A stretch of DNA of 64,000 bases from positions 1 through 64,000 of the forward strand of contig JALJEE010002231.1 in assembly GCA_023231475.1 (NCBI GenBank). Reading direction: 5' to 3'. Source of the stretch: Seison nebaliae. Lineage: Eukaryota; Rotifera; Pararotatoria; Seisonacea; Seisonidae. The notes beneath the pieces were generated by a model. It did not search any database. It worked only from the letters and a program-made list of their open reading frames with translations, and was not told where the DNA came from. Shown one piece after another: positions 1 through 11,213 of the stretch; position 1 is the first letter of the stretch, and every line of letters begins with the position of its first letter. A program made the translations under genes and the position numbers.

Positions 1-433
1 CAAACGACGAAAACGTCCAAAAAAGTCGTATGTCATTTTTATGTGGAATCGTCGGAGATGTGCAAGATATTGGATATGCATTTGAAGAAAGTGGCAGCGA
101 AACATGTTGAAGCGAAATTCGTGAAATTGAATGCGGAGAAACCACATTTTTTAGTGAAACGTTTGAATATTAAAGTTTATAGTTTTTGTGTTGTTGTTGG
201 GAAGAATATGAAATTTATTAGAATAGGTGATCCCAACAATGGCGGTAGTGATTGACTCTATAATAAAAGATTATATAATCGGATTTAGTGACTTGGGAAA
301 TACAAAAGAGTTTTCCACCTCTGCTCTGGAATGGCGTTTAGCACCATCACAAATGATCGACAGTGACGGGGATGAACTGAAATCAACGATGAGTAATGTG
401 GAATCGTTCCCTTTCCAGATACATCAATACTAA
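1..433 (+). CDS. TXNDC9: TXNDC9-like thioredoxin-domain protein, 3' part
   Basis: The gene is cut by the left edge of the window; the reading frame is open from base 1. Exon 1-174 and exon 227-433 are joined by a 52-bp GTT...AG intron, giving the junction NIK|VIPTMA. The segments KVVCHFY, CKILDMHL, KFVKLNAEK, IIGFSDLGN and ALEWRL match the phosducin-like thioredoxin fold of TXNDC9, a CCT-chaperonin cofactor involved in tubulin and actin folding. As in the family, the redox motif has lost its second cysteine (MCKILD). The C-terminus after ALEWRLAPS is not convincingly family-like. A stop ends the frame at 433, but an unresolved further intron is possible, so the 3' boundary is the weakest part. 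Confidence 0.8.
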
Positions 434-1975
434 AAGTAATTTACGAAGGAATGAAGGTGAAGATGCAAATTATCATGAATGGCCACCATCAAAATGGACA
501 AGGAGAGAAGTTTCATCATTATTTCATCTTCTTCATTTAATTTTTTTTTTCGCTCTTCCATATTTCAATAAGATTAATCGACAACTTTGTCAATGTGCAA
601 TCATTCGCACATTCTCTTATCTTTTCGATGAAATACATTTCGTGACATGATCAATTCAGTGCAATCATATATGGATATATTTCCTTAATCGATCTTCCTC
701 TCAAAAAATATGAGAAATATGAGACATCTTCAAAAAGAAATATAACTAAATCTCTAATAGTCAGCGAGTTGTTATAACAATTAAAATTGTTTCGTTATTC
801 GATTTATTCGATTATCACTTTCAATTTCTCGGTGGATTACATAGAATTGCTGCGGAATAATTCGATGAATAAATCGAAACTGAATAATTCGATCTTTATT
901 CCGTATCATTCCTTGATATTTGTCAATAATTCTTCAATGAATAAATCCTTTTTAATGATCAACTCCACATCATTCTTATTTGTATATATCGAATAGGAAG
1001 ACATTTCTTTCAGTTCTTACTAATTGCATTAATTCAGCATCAATGCAATTTCGACAATATAACAATCATTAATTTGATAAGTAGTGAGAAGGTGTGCCCG
1101 TGCACCAAAAAGAAGAAGTTCGACTTCTTCTCACCCAAATTAAGAGGATGTGGCGAGAATTGTCTCCTCTTTCACTCAACTACGAAAGAATTTATCAACC
1201 AAACTCATACCAATGATACATTCTCCTGTCTAATTAAAGGAAATTGATCACTTACTTAGTCGATGGAGCGAAACCATGCTTCATTCCGTCGAAATTCAAG
1301 GATTAAGTGATGAATCCCATAATAATCAATCTCACTTTCCTCACCATAAATATCATCATCGTGTCAAGCAAATTATCACAAATTACGAATAATTACTTTA
1401 CTTTATTCAGATCGTAAAAATAAAAAGTTCTGATGAAAATCATTGTTTGCTCTTTGGCAATATTCTCACTTCAATACATTTCTCTTCAATTCTAATTTGG
1501 GATTTGCGTCGAATCGTTTCTCTTTCATCTCTCCTCTTACATGTCTGGTCATTGTCGATTCCCTGTGAAGTTTTCATGGATTTCATGAGAAAACATTTCG
1601 TCGAATCTAAATAGCCAATTTAACTCCACACGTCAAAATGAAAGTTCGGAAGAAAACAATCGGAAATAATTTTATTGGTCTTCACAACTCCCTTTTATTA
1701 TCTTCGACTAATTTGGCCGGAGGAGAAGTTCGTTTCATTTAATCATTCCATTTCCCAGAAGAAGTCGATCATTAAAATTTTTCATATTTATCAAATTGCC
1801 TTCTCTCTCTCCTCTCTTTTCTTAGAGAAGGAAGAGAAAATGTTTATTTTTAACGCAATTCCTTTTGTTAACTCACGGAGCAATTTATGTCGTTAAAAAA
1901 AATGAAAGAAATTGAAATTTTCGTTCGGGAAAAGAAAAAATTCATTTTTGAAATGTTTCGTTATCTTCTCGATTC
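434..1975. other. gene-poor stretch
   Basis: No ORF here has the look of an exon. The sequence is AT-rich. The one thing that stands out is a strong inverted repeat at about 1084-1134, entered separately. Confidence 0.6.
1084..1134. repeat. compound inverted repeat / hairpin
   Basis: AGAAGAAGT, loop TCG, ACTTCTTCT forms a perfect 9-bp hairpin (1111-1131). Just upstream, GGTGTG/TGCACC can pair with G:U wobbles (about 1091-1106). GTGAGAAG at 1084 can pair with CTTCTCAC at about 1127-1134, enclosing both but competing for the same bases. It is GC-richer than its surroundings. It could be a structured RNA, a recombination remnant or chance. Confidence 0.4.
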
Positions 1976-2124
1976 ATGTCGTCCATCTCTTCTATATATG
2001 CACGTTCCAATTCGTATTTTGAGGAAGTAATATTGAAGAATGATGCCAATTTACCACCCGTCCAATTGAAAGCTGGAATAAATGAAAATCTTTCAAAAAT
2101 AATTGAAAAAACCTTCAAGAATAT

Positions 2125-2391
2125 TTATCGTGAAATTCGCCATTTTATACCAGACAAACTGAGTGAACTAAACAGAATATTTATTCGAACTTCCATAAAT
2201 AAAAATGAAACAGATGTCGTATTCTGATTAAAAGACTTCTTGAAACTTCTTAATTGATCATCCTCTTTTTCTGATTCATCTGAATCATTGTATGATTCGA
2301 AGTAAACACCATCACTATAATATACCCATTTTCCATCCACCTCCTCTTCCTGCGGTTTGTCATGCAAATCGGTTTGACAAATATTATTCAT
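2125..2391 (-). CDS. possible small acidic protein (doubtful)
   Basis: An ATG-started minus-strand frame encodes 88 residues. The first half is hydrophilic and acidic, with GKWVYYSDGVYF followed by DSDESEKEDD; the second half is hydrophobic and less convincing and may be intronic. An opposing 83-residue frame on the plus strand (1976-2227) overlaps it, so at most one is real. I recognise no family. It is kept because the first 48 residues read like coding sequence in an otherwise empty region. Confidence 0.25.
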   Translation of the reverse strand: MNNICQTDLHDKPQEEEVDGKWVYYSDGVYFESYNDSDESEKEDDQLRSFKKSFNQNTTSVSFLFMEVRINILFSSLSLSGIKWRISR

Positions 2392-3257
2392 CTTGTAACA
2401 TTACCAGACAATAGACAATGGAAACGGAAATATTCCAATTTTTTCAGATAATATTATTTGTGAAGAGGAAAATTCCAAAGAAAATTTAATGAACAATTTT
2501 TTTAAAAACTCAAGCTCGGAAAATAGTAACTTCCATTCCCGTTTTATGAATGGGTACTATGGGTAAATGTTTCACCAGAGAACCATAATTCTTTAATGAT
2601 TCATCATCATAATTGGCTAATAACAAATCTTTCCCCATTTCTTTTGTTTCTAAATGATATTTTTGATGATATGTTTCTCATTGAAAAAAAAAGGAATGTT
2701 TCTAATGATTCTCATGTTCATTAGAAACTTCTCCTTTATATTCTCTTAAGAGGGGAAATGTGCACTACACAAATGACACATCAATTTACTGTATATCTTC
2801 CTCTCATGTAGCAGATGGTATTTTGTAGTTAGCAATCAAATAAAACATAGTGTAACTTAATGAAATTCCTTTTTAAATTGGCACGTACACCTCAACATTT
2901 TAATTCATTATAATCAATTAGTTTAAAATCTTCTAATATCGTTCCAAAAATGAAAATCGTCGATTGGAACCGAGTTATCCAGCTGTAGATAATAGAAATG
3001 AAAACAAAAATTAATTTGGAAAGAAATAGATAAAATTGAAGAATCAATATTTTTTTTAAAATTTTTATATTCAAACCTTAAGCTTTAGTAATTACAACAA
3101 CAACAATTTCGATTTGTTGAACAAACCATTTTATATCTTTCTTTTAAGTAAAATTTTCAGTGAAACGGTTTCAACGTGAAACGAATTGATAATTTCTTTC
3201 GTATTTTTCTCCTAGGCAGATAATTTCAATTGTGATTTATTTGAAAATCTTATCGAA
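2392..3257. other. intergenic, upstream of RPL27
   Basis: AT-rich sequence with no credible gene. A pyrimidine run ending TTTTCTCCTAG at about 3215 lies 40 nt before the RPL27 start. It could be a 5'-UTR intron acceptor or a spliced-leader acceptor. Confidence 0.5.
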
Positions 3258-3768
3258 ATGGGTAAAATATTGAAACCGATGAAGGGAGTGATTATGTTGA
3301 ATGGGAAATATGCAGGAAAGAAGGGAATCATTCTCAAACTACATGAAGATCCGACTGATGCAGTTCATCCTTATGGATGTGCGTTAGTCGCGGGAATTAA
3401 GAAGTGTCCTCTACGAGTAACGAAGAAGATGCCAATGACCAAGATTCGTCGACGAACAACAATCAAAGCATTTGTCAAAGTCGTCAATTATTCTCATTTG
3501 ATGGTCACGAGGTTTGTACCATAATCATATTTGTTATAAACATCATCTGTTTACAGACATACTTTCGATACGAAACTCATGTTCCCCAATTGGAAGAAAC
3601 TAATGATTTCTCCGGAAAGCAAGAAGAAATTCTCCAATGAATTAGGAAAACTATTCACAGAAAAGTTAATTTTTTCTCATTGAAAAACTCACTTTTTTCA
3701 TTCGTCACATAATGAATAGGTATCGTAAAGGTGACAGTTCGTGGTTGTTTCAAAAGTTGCGATTCTAA
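3258..3768 (+). CDS. RPL27: 60S ribosomal protein L27 (eL27)
   Basis: A structural protein of the large cytoplasmic ribosomal subunit. Three exons, 3258-3511, 3557-3664 and 3720-3768, encode 136 residues, exactly the usual length of the family. The start MGKILKPMKGV, the KOW-like segment NGKYAGKKGII and the C-terminal WLFQKLRF are diagnostic. The introns are 45 bp (GTTTGTAC...ACAG) and 55 bp (GTTAATTT...ATAG), and both are fixed by homology, so they are firm examples of the GTT donor seen throughout the window. A possible AATAAA polyadenylation signal lies at 3804-3809, 36 bp after the stop. Confidence 0.97.
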
Positions 3769-4139
3769 TTGAAATTACTTTCTTCTGTTTTTTTCTTATT
3801 TCTAATAAAAACAAATCTTGTGATTATTCACCTTTTCACAATAATTTCCGAAGAATAATAAAATGATATTTTAATAAAATTTTAAATAGTTTAATTGAGA
3901 AGACATGTTTTTTAGTATTCAATTTTTAATAATTATCAGGAATTATTTCTTTAATTAATTATTTTTTATGTTTAAATTATTTGGTGAATAAGCTTAAATT
4001 TCAAAAAAAACAGAAATTTTTTGAATATTTTTTCTAAGAAAATTCAAATTTTAAGCTTTTAAATTCGAGGGGAATTTCTCGATGTTTTCGTCCTTCAACC
4101 TTGCCATCTCACATAAATTTTAACGATTAAAAGGAGGAG
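3769..4139. other. intergenic
   Basis: Very AT-rich spacer between RPL27 and the anoctamin. It holds the likely RPL27 polyadenylation signal and nothing else I can support. Confidence 0.5.
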
Positions 4140-6380
4140 ATGCATTTGCGTAAACAAATTCAGAATAGTATCAAGGATGCATCGAATACGATGAGGAAAC
4201 GTTTTAATTTAATCGAACGAAGTATCGATTGGTTCAATAATCGGAAAGGTGAAGAATGTGACATTGTGATTATTTGGAATAAGAATGAACCGATCGAGAA
4301 TTTGCTTTGGTTGTCTTATCGTCTTCAATTCCATTCGGATGATATGAAGGACAATACGGGACTTTTAATTGGTATTAAGGAACATGAGATGACACGTGCT
4401 CTCTGTCTCTATTGTACGGCAACGGAGGAGGCGTTCGAGAAAGGAAGAAAATTATTAAATATTCAATCAGATCGCGATTTGACATCTGGTGAGAGACAAG
4501 AGATAGTGATGATGTTATTGAATGAAATGAAAAATGATTCGGAAGAAGATTGGAAATTGAGTGAATTGGTGACGATTAAACGTCATCAAAAAATCATCGG
4601 AAAATTGAGAAGGAAGAAAGCTATCACTGGTATCTTTCCATTGCACAATATGGAAGAGTTGAAATTAATTGGACATGAATGGATTCATTCATCACTTTGG
4701 GATGTACCACTTGATCATTTGAATAGTTATTATGGAAATTCTATCGCTCTTTATTACGATTGGTTGTCTTATCTCGTCAAATGGTTAAGTGGACCAGCTG
4801 TTTGTGGAGTAATTTTGTATTTGTATACTAATTATATTTTGGGTGTCTCCCTTCCTAAAATGTATTCGCTTCTTCTCCAAACTGACCAAGAAGAGATTGA
4901 TCGGGAGAAAATTGAGAATTTCTGTCTCTCATATGTTTTCTATTCGATCTTTCTCGTTTTCTGGTGTATCGTCCATCAACGACTTTGGAGACGACGTGAA
5001 TGGGATCATGCTATCAATTGGGGAACTATTGATATGAAAGAGAAATTATTACAAGATGCACGTCCTGAATATTATGGAATAGCAGAACGATCAGAAATTA
5101 CAGGAGAAATTGAATTAGTTTATCCAAGATGGAAACGACATATCTTCCGTCTTTTCGTATCAATTCCATCTACTATTATTCTTCTTCTATTTCTATTTTA
5201 TATTCAAATAAGTATGCAAACACTCGTTCACAAAACGAATGAAGAGAGTAATTCATTAATTGGTAGTCTAATAAAAATGATCGGGAGTCAAATCACAAAA
5301 TTAATTTTGGGATCATTAATTTCATTCGGTAATCGAATTTATAGAAATTTAGCATATTGGCTAAACAAGAAAGAGAACTATCGAGAACAATCCACTTACG
5401 ACAATCAATTGACAATAAAATTATTGTTGTTCTATTCACTCAATTCTTATACGAGTCTCTTCTACACTTTCTTCTATTTGAATGATTATCAGTTGTTGTA
5501 TGAACAAATTTCTGCTTTGCTAATCTATCAACCGTTAGTTGATAATTTTAATGAAGCTATTCTCCCACTCATTAAATGGAATGCGAAACATTATCAACGG
5601 CAAATGATGGAGAAAGCGAAAGATCATTTAAAATCGATGACAAAGAATATCAAAAAAGAAATTTTTCATTTTTCTTCATCATCTTCTCATTCTTCTTCCA
5701 CCACCGATCTATCCAAAAATGCTGATTCCATAACTATCGATGTTATGTTAGATCGATGTCGAAGTCATTTCAATTCGATTGAAACATTAAACCGAGATGT
5801 TGATTCTGAAGAATTTGAAAAATTTCTCGTTCAATTTTACATCGAAGATGAACAACTTCATTTGACGGAAAAGTCGAAAAACGACGAACCGAGTCAAGTA
5901 GAAATCGAAATGCAAATGAAAGAATCGAAAGACATTCTTTATGACTTCATTCAAATGTATATCCGATATGGACATATTTGTCTATTTGGGGCATTCTATC
6001 CATTAACTTGTTTCTTCGCTTTCCTTCACAACATTGTCGAATTGAGAAGTGATGGATTTAAAATGTCTTTCTCTTTCCGACGACCTCTTTGCAAGAGAGC
6101 GAACAGTATCGGAGAATGGAATTCAGCGTTTAGTCTTCTCTCTTACATCAGTATCTGTCATTGTCTCATATTAATTTATCGATGTGGTATCGCTAAGAAT
6201 CTCCTCACAAATTATTCTCTTTACAATCTTATTCTTCTTCTCGTTTATTCGGAGAAAATTCTATTTCTTCTCAAATATTTATTCGAACGAACAATTGGAA
6301 TTGTTCCTTATCGTGTTAAAGTTCTCTTAGCCAAACGGGAATATGAGAGAAAACAACAATATTTCTTATTGAATCAATAA
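4140..6380 (+). CDS. anoctamin (TMEM16), ANO8/ANO10-like, intronless
   Basis: A multi-pass membrane protein of 746 residues in one uninterrupted frame. The TMEM16 family are Ca2+-activated chloride channels and phospholipid scramblases; the ANO8/10 branch works mainly in intracellular membranes and at ER-plasma-membrane contacts. The first membrane segment begins with NSIALYYDWLSYLVKW (about residue 200). The TM7 region IRYGHICLFGAFYPL is followed by LHNIVELRSDGFKM and RRPLCKR, the ANO10-type order. A Ser-rich loop occurs near residue 520. The TM7 acidic pair that binds Ca2+ in channel-type anoctamins reads DFIQM here, so one glutamate is aspartate and the other glutamine; the following E and D (VELRSD) are kept. 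The absence of introns contrasts with the 17-exon paralogue at 34.9 kb. Confidence 0.93.
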   Translation: MHLRKQIQNSIKDASNTMRKRFNLIERSIDWFNNRKGEECDIVIIWNKNEPIENLLWLSYRLQFHSDDMKDNTGLLIGIKEHEMTRALCLYCTATEEAFEKGRKLLNIQSDRDLTSGERQEIVMMLLNEMKNDSEEDWKLSELVTIKRHQKIIGKLRRKKAITGIFPLHNMEELKLIGHEWIHSSLWDVPLDHLNSYYGNSIALYYDWLSYLVKWLSGPAVCGVILYLYTNYILGVSLPKMYSLLLQTDQEEIDREKIENFCLSYVFYSIFLVFWCIVHQRLWRRREWDHAINWGTIDMKEKLLQDARPEYYGIAERSEITGEIELVYPRWKRHIFRLFVSIPSTIILLLFLFYIQISMQTLVHKTNEESNSLIGSLIKMIGSQITKLILGSLISFGNRIYRNLAYWLNKKENYREQSTYDNQLTIKLLLFYSLNSYTSLFYTFFYLNDYQLLYEQISALLIYQPLVDNFNEAILPLIKWNAKHYQRQMMEKAKDHLKSMTKNIKKEIFHFSSSSSHSSSTTDLSKNADSITIDVMLDRCRSHFNSIETLNRDVDSEEFEKFLVQFYIEDEQLHLTEKSKNDEPSQVEIEMQMKESKDILYDFIQMYIRYGHICLFGAFYPLTCFFAFLHNIVELRSDGFKMSFSFRRPLCKRANSIGEWNSAFSLLSYISICHCLILIYRCGIAKNLLTNYSLYNLILLLVYSEKILFLLKYLFERTIGIVPYRVKVLLAKREYERKQQYFLLNQ

Positions 6381-6845
6381 CACATTTCATCTGACAACTC
6401 TAACTCTCTAAACATATTTCTCTCTTTCTCTCTTTTAAATTATTATCTTTATTAAATTATTGCTTTTCAACAACTAATTTTCATGTGCTAACTTGATGCA
6501 TTATTATTCTCTTTTACTCTTTATATAACATTTCGGTGCGGAAAAAATTTGAAAAAAAAATACAAATTTTTTCTAATTCTTTCCAATTTTTCTTCCCAGA
6601 TTTCATTTTTATTGTCTCTTTTGAGATGAGAAGTCAACTGAATTGTTGTAGTGATTAAAGTGAAAGTGATTTCATTTCATTGTCTCAAAAATTGTCATTC
6701 ACAAAATTAAAAAAAAAATCTTCCTCCTCATAAATATCACAAATAAAAAAACAGCAGAATCACAAAGAAAAAAGTTTTTTCCTTTAAATTTTTCTGGATA
6801 TTCATTTTAACCACAATACGATTCAAATTAGATTTATTGAATAAA
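6381..6845. other. intergenic between convergent genes
   Basis: AT-rich 3' regions of the anoctamin and of the minus-strand membrane protein. Nothing else is recognised. Confidence 0.5.
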
Positions 6846-8069
6846 TTATGCTTTCGCTAAATTCTTGAACATATTCATCTCCATTTTCAACAAATCTTGA
6901 TTGACGTCCTTGAACGATTGATTTACCGATTCCATTTTCTCTGGTGCTTTACCTTGACTATTGGACATTGGTGATGATGATGTAGATTTGGTGACAGAGA
7001 GAGCGTTCTTCATTTTTTTGATAAAGAATTCTACTGCAGCAAAGTTGACGTCCATCAAGACGATGGTGAATAGAATGGTTCCGAGAACGATATAAGCCAC
7101 ATATCCCAAAGATGAAGATGTTTCGATTTCCGTTTTGTATTTGATGAGAATCTGTTGAATGATCTTCTCCGTTTCCTTCTGTAGTTCTTCGATATGTTTC
7201 TTCACCTTTTCTGTTCTTTCGTAAAGAATGACTTGAACATCATTCGTATCCAACGAATCTAATAGGAATAATAAAATATTTTTCCAAAATGGAAAACTAT
7301 CACCTGAATTACATGTCATATTTGGCAACACTTCCACCACCGGAGTGTTCGATCCATCAACTGTCTTTTGTCGACGCACTGTACACAAAGCTTTATTTAG
7401 AACAAAATGAGCTTCGCCTTTCTTAGGTGGTACAAATACAGAGGGAGTAATTTCTTCATTAGAAATTGCTGTAGCTTCACTTCCTGTTGATCCACTCTCA
7501 TCGTTAGTAGTAGTAGTAGCCTCCGTATCAGCTTCAGTAGTTGCTGCTTCTGTTGTTGGTGATTCAGTCGTTATTGAATCGTCAATCGTAATCACAGAAC
7601 AATCTGATATGACATTTATTAAATTTCATCAGAAATTAACTTTTAACCCTCTGTGGTGACAATATTGGTTTCTTCTACAGTGGTAGTCGTTTCTTCAGTA
7701 GTGGTAGTCGCTTCTTCAGTAGTGGTAGTCGCTTCTTCAGTTGTGGTAGTCGCTTCTTCAGTAGTGGTAGTCGATGCCGTTGTTGTGGCTTCGTCGGTAG
7801 TCGGCGAACCAGTAGTTGGAATAATACACTGCTCATTGTTATATTCAATATTAGAAACTTGTCTTGAGTTGAAGAAAATTAATAAGAAAATTAATTTAAC
7901 TTTCCTGGTCTACGTCGCTATTGTTGATGGTGAATGTCTGGTCTGGACTATCATTCGTTTTTATAACGACCTGGCTGGTATCATCTCCAACTGTCACAAT
8001 TATTTCATCCAAACAACGATAGTGTTCAAATGAAACGCAAAGGATGAGAAAAAGGAAAATTTTCGTCAT
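6846..8069 (-). CDS. Thr/Glu-rich type I membrane protein
   Basis: Three exons (8069-7901, 7857-7648, 7603-6846) give 378 residues, with introns of 43 and 44 bp (GTTAAATT, GTTAAAAG). The N-terminus MTKIFLFLILCVSFEHYRC is a signal peptide. A mucin-like stretch follows in which the heptapeptide TTTTEEA is repeated about four times by near-identical 21-bp units, then a second Thr/Glu-rich segment. The middle part has paired cysteines and a coiled-coil-like helix (TEKVKKHIEELQKETEKI). A hydrophobic helix, VAYIVLGTILFTIVLMDV, precedes a lysine- and serine-rich tail. I recognise no family. The composition suggests an O-glycosylated cell-surface protein, which is inference. The exon joins were chosen by frame and signal-peptide logic, not homology. 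Confidence 0.7.
7660..7800. repeat. 21-bp tandem repeat in coding sequence
   Basis: Units of the form TAGTCGCTTCTTCAGTAGTGG (plus strand) repeat about four times with one or two substitutions. On the minus strand they encode TTTTEEA. The near identity suggests recent expansion. Confidence 0.85.
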
Positions 8070-8451
8070 TTCTTATATGCCTAAGTTGACAGAAGAAATT
8101 GAAAAAGTTCTTTCAAATTGGAAATGACTGCCAGTTTTCTTTTGAAAAGAACATGCCTATTTAAAGAGGAAAAATCGATATCTCATCGATTCGTCGTTGC
8201 TAAGGTATACATTCCGGAAAGTGAATTTGACATTGCAAGTAACGAAAAAAATCAATAACGGAGTTTGATAGTGGAATAGGAAAAACAATAATAAATTTTT
8301 CAAATTACAGCTAATTACTGCGTATGATATTGCCGTAGTTCCATTTGACCATAACAGAACGATAAATGTCAAAAGGGGACGAACGAATTTATTAATATAG
8401 TAAAATAGATTTAAAGACATTATTTAAAATTTATCGAATATTCGAGATTAA
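8070..8451. other. intergenic
   Basis: The spacer holds an 87-codon hydrophobic minus-strand frame (8157-8420) without recognisable family features, which I did not accept as a gene. Confidence 0.4.
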
Positions 8452-9998
8452 TTAAGACCAAATTAAAGTTGAATAATGTTGCTGAAGAACGTGACGTAAT
8501 TCGTCAGCATGCGATCGACCTGTAGTTTCGACGACACATTTCACCTGAACAGAATGAATATCAGATTTCAACCAAGCTCTCTCATGATACATGTCCTTCA
8601 CACTGGAGTGTATGAGAAGAAGAATAAGGGAAATCCATTAAAACTAATTGAAGTTAGTTAAAGAGAACCTTATTCCTACTTCCGTCATTCGATGAGTCAA
8701 TTCTTCGAGACTACCTGGTCGATCCGATATAATAACATGGAAACGAACTAATCGTCCATCTTCCGCCAATCCTCTTTCGATGACTCGACCTAATACCGTC
8801 GTATCTATGTTACCTCCACACAACGGAATGACCACATTCTTTCCTTTTAATTCCGGAAGGAGATTTTGTAATAATGCTGCAACACCAGCCGCCCCTGCCC
8901 CTTCCACCACCGTCTTTTCCACTTCCATCAATCTTAATACTGCCAAAGCTATAAATTCTTCTTCCACTACTACCACTTTGTCCACATATTGCTTAGCGGT
9001 AGCGAAAGCATTATATCCCACCACCGACACAGCTAGACCATCAGCTAAACTACTTTCTGATGGACAATATACCGGACCATCATTCTCTAACGCCTTCATA
9101 TAACTAGCACATCTGACAGATTCTACTCCGATAACTTGAACTTCAGGACGTACTTGTTTAATTGCCAATGAGATACCTGCAATCAAACCGGCACCACCAA
9201 TTGGCACAATAACAGCATCTAAATTTTCCACTTGATCTAACATTTCTAAGCCTACAGTACCTTGGCCTTGAAGGATGTGCGGATGATCATAACTGAATGA
9301 ACAGTAAGAGTTTGCGGAGGACAATGGACAAAGAAGCCAACCCGTTTAAGTATCGAAGTTGAACATATTTCCGTAATTTTAATGCGATTCTTCGAGAACT
9401 TTCCAAATTTTTCCCCTTTACTAAAACTATTGCTCCATGTGAACGACATAATTGAATCTGAGAAAAACTTTTAAAGAAATAGTTCCAAATGAAGAAACTT
9501 TCATAATTGGTGCCATTGTTGGCATAATTACGACTACTGGAATATTTAATTGTTTTGCATGGTAACAAAGCGCTTGAGCATGATTTCCAGCACTCGCAGC
9601 AATAATTCCATTTTCCTTCTCCTTCTTCGACAACAAAAGAAGAGCATTTCTTGCACCTCTTTCTTTGAAACTCCCCGTGTATTGGAGATTCTCCTTCTTT
9701 AGATAGAGATCCAGACCTAACATTGATCCCAAATGAGATTTCTAAAATTATCACAATACATCCTCTTACAAACTAATCACTTTCCAACTTTACAAGGCGT
9801 TCGAACAATGTGACTTCGACAACGTATAGCAGCCGCCGAAATGTCATGGAAGTAAATGGATTTCGGTTGTTTCGGGTCGCAAAATTCATCGAATAAATCA
9901 TTAGCATCATCCATTTCTAGATCAATCTCATTTAAATCTATTTTTCCCAGAGCTACCATAATTTCTTCCATTCTTTTATCATATTGCTCGTCATTCAT
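8452..9998 (-). CDS. L-threonine dehydratase (PLP-dependent, with ACT domain)
   Basis: Catalyses deamination of threonine/serine to 2-oxoacid and ammonia using pyridoxal phosphate. Five exons (9998-9789, 9741-9499, 9457-9342, 9292-8669, 8602-8452) give 447 residues. The fold-type II lysine lies in TGSFKERGA. Phosphate- and substrate-binding motifs SAGNHAQA and LCGGNID are present, as is PIGGAGLIAG. The C-terminal part from RFHVIISDRPGSLEEL to HERAWLKSDI is an ACT regulatory domain, which separates it from serine racemase. Introns are 47, 41, 49 and 66 bp, all GTT...AG and all fixed by homology. The N-terminal 50 residues are acidic and variable. I chose ATG 9998 because the frame upstream has no other ATG. 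Confidence 0.93.
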
Positions 9999-10839
9999 CT
10001 TCCTCCAAAATCTTTTTCGATTCTTTATATTCCGATTAAGCAATGGAATTTGATGCTACGTACCTAATTGTTTATTAGGATATTAAACAAATGTAGACGA
10101 CTAATCTTAAATTACTGGAAAACATTGCCAACTGGTCAAAATGAAGGATGTCGATGAAAAGATGGTTAATTGAAAAATTGGCCATCGAACAATTTATCGG
10201 ATATTCTCATTCGTCATTTTCCTTTTACTTCTTAATTCTTCTGGTTTTTACTCCTTCTAAAGATAAGAATAGTATATTTCTCTCTCAAATCTTTCTAATA
10301 TTGTGTCAATTATTTACTTGATATCTCTTTCTCACATGATAATTATTTCTAAATTTTAAGATATAGAACATCGAAATAGATGAATTATATGTTACGAGAA
10401 CTTGAAACTTAATGTCATTTTATTTAACAATGGAGAATGTCAATTTCATGTTTCCATAAAAGTTGAATTCTGAAGATTTAGAGATAGATTGAATAAAACT
10501 TGAGATCAACATTTGAGAACTTGAGAACTGTTTAACAATAATAAAACCATTAAAAATTAATTTCATACGATAATTTTAATTTCATTATTTTATTATTTTC
10601 ATTAAATTTATTTCTGAAATTGTAAAATATTCGTTTCAAACGAATTTGAAGCAAAATGAATTTCGATTAAGAAGTTCACATATTGGAAGTTCACATCATC
10701 ACTTTCATCATTTCAGTTTTAGGAAAATTTGAAAATTCCAAAGTTTCAAAATTTAGGTTCAATGAATTAAAGTCGTTGAGTACAATAAGAAATTCTTCGA
10801 AGGACTTCAATTTCCATTGAACAATTTTGGGGAATAAAG
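9999..10839. other. intergenic between divergent genes
   Basis: An 841-bp AT-rich spacer between threonine dehydratase (minus) and MRPL55 (plus), presumably holding both promoters. No ORF or repeat stands out. Confidence 0.5.
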
Positions 10840-11213
10840 ATGAATTTCCATCAGAAGTTTCCAATTGTTCAATTAATTCGTTGGAATTCGAATAGAACGT
10901 TGGTCGGACGTTATTCTCGAATTCAATCGAAAATGTATGAAACGAATTTAGTGGAAGCGAATGGTTCTGTTACTCGAATCCGATATGAAAGTCCACGTCG
11001 AATAATTTTCGTTAATTCATTTCTTCAATTTCTCGTCAATGTCGATTTCAGTTGCCGTTGGATGTGAATGAATTGAATGAGAAGGAGAAGAAGGATTGGA
11101 TTCGAATGAAGACACCAAAACATGAAACTGAAAAATTTGTAGAGACGGAAGATGTGATGATTCGGAATGAGAGAAAGAAACGATTATCATCATACAGAAA
11201 TTTAATAAAATAA
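10840..11213 (+). CDS. MRPL55: mitochondrial ribosomal protein L55
   Basis: A component of the large mitochondrial ribosomal subunit specific to animals. Two exons (10840-11010 and 11052-11213) joined across a 41-bp intron (GTTAATTC...TTTCAG) give 110 residues. The core RIQSKMYETNLVEANGS then RIRYESPRR matches the family's Arg-rich, TIxIRYREPR-type motif, and the junction RRIIF|LPLDVNEL continues into the LS-x-EER-like helix. The basic N-terminus FHQKFPIVQLIRWNSNR fits a mitochondrial import signal. The stop lies 44 bp before the PSMD12 start on the same strand, and an AATAAA overlaps the last codons. Confidence 0.88.

Noticed and set aside
393-418. A 26-bp GTAATGTG...CCAG intron at the end of the TXNDC9-like gene
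   Set aside because: It would be shorter than any other intron in the window and starts GTA; the frame it opens has no similarity to the TXNDC9 tail.
1976-2227. 83-residue plus-strand frame
   Set aside because: It overlaps a minus-strand frame of at least equal quality and shows no family features or splice context.
7653-8033. Plus-strand Val-rich frame (SSVVVV repeats)
   Set aside because: It is the antisense of the Thr/Glu repeat exon, whose minus-strand reading has a signal peptide and consistent splice sites.
8157-8420. 87-residue hydrophobic minus-strand frame with ATG
   Set aside because: Hydrophobicity reflects the AT-rich composition; no recognisable family, signal peptide or supporting exon.
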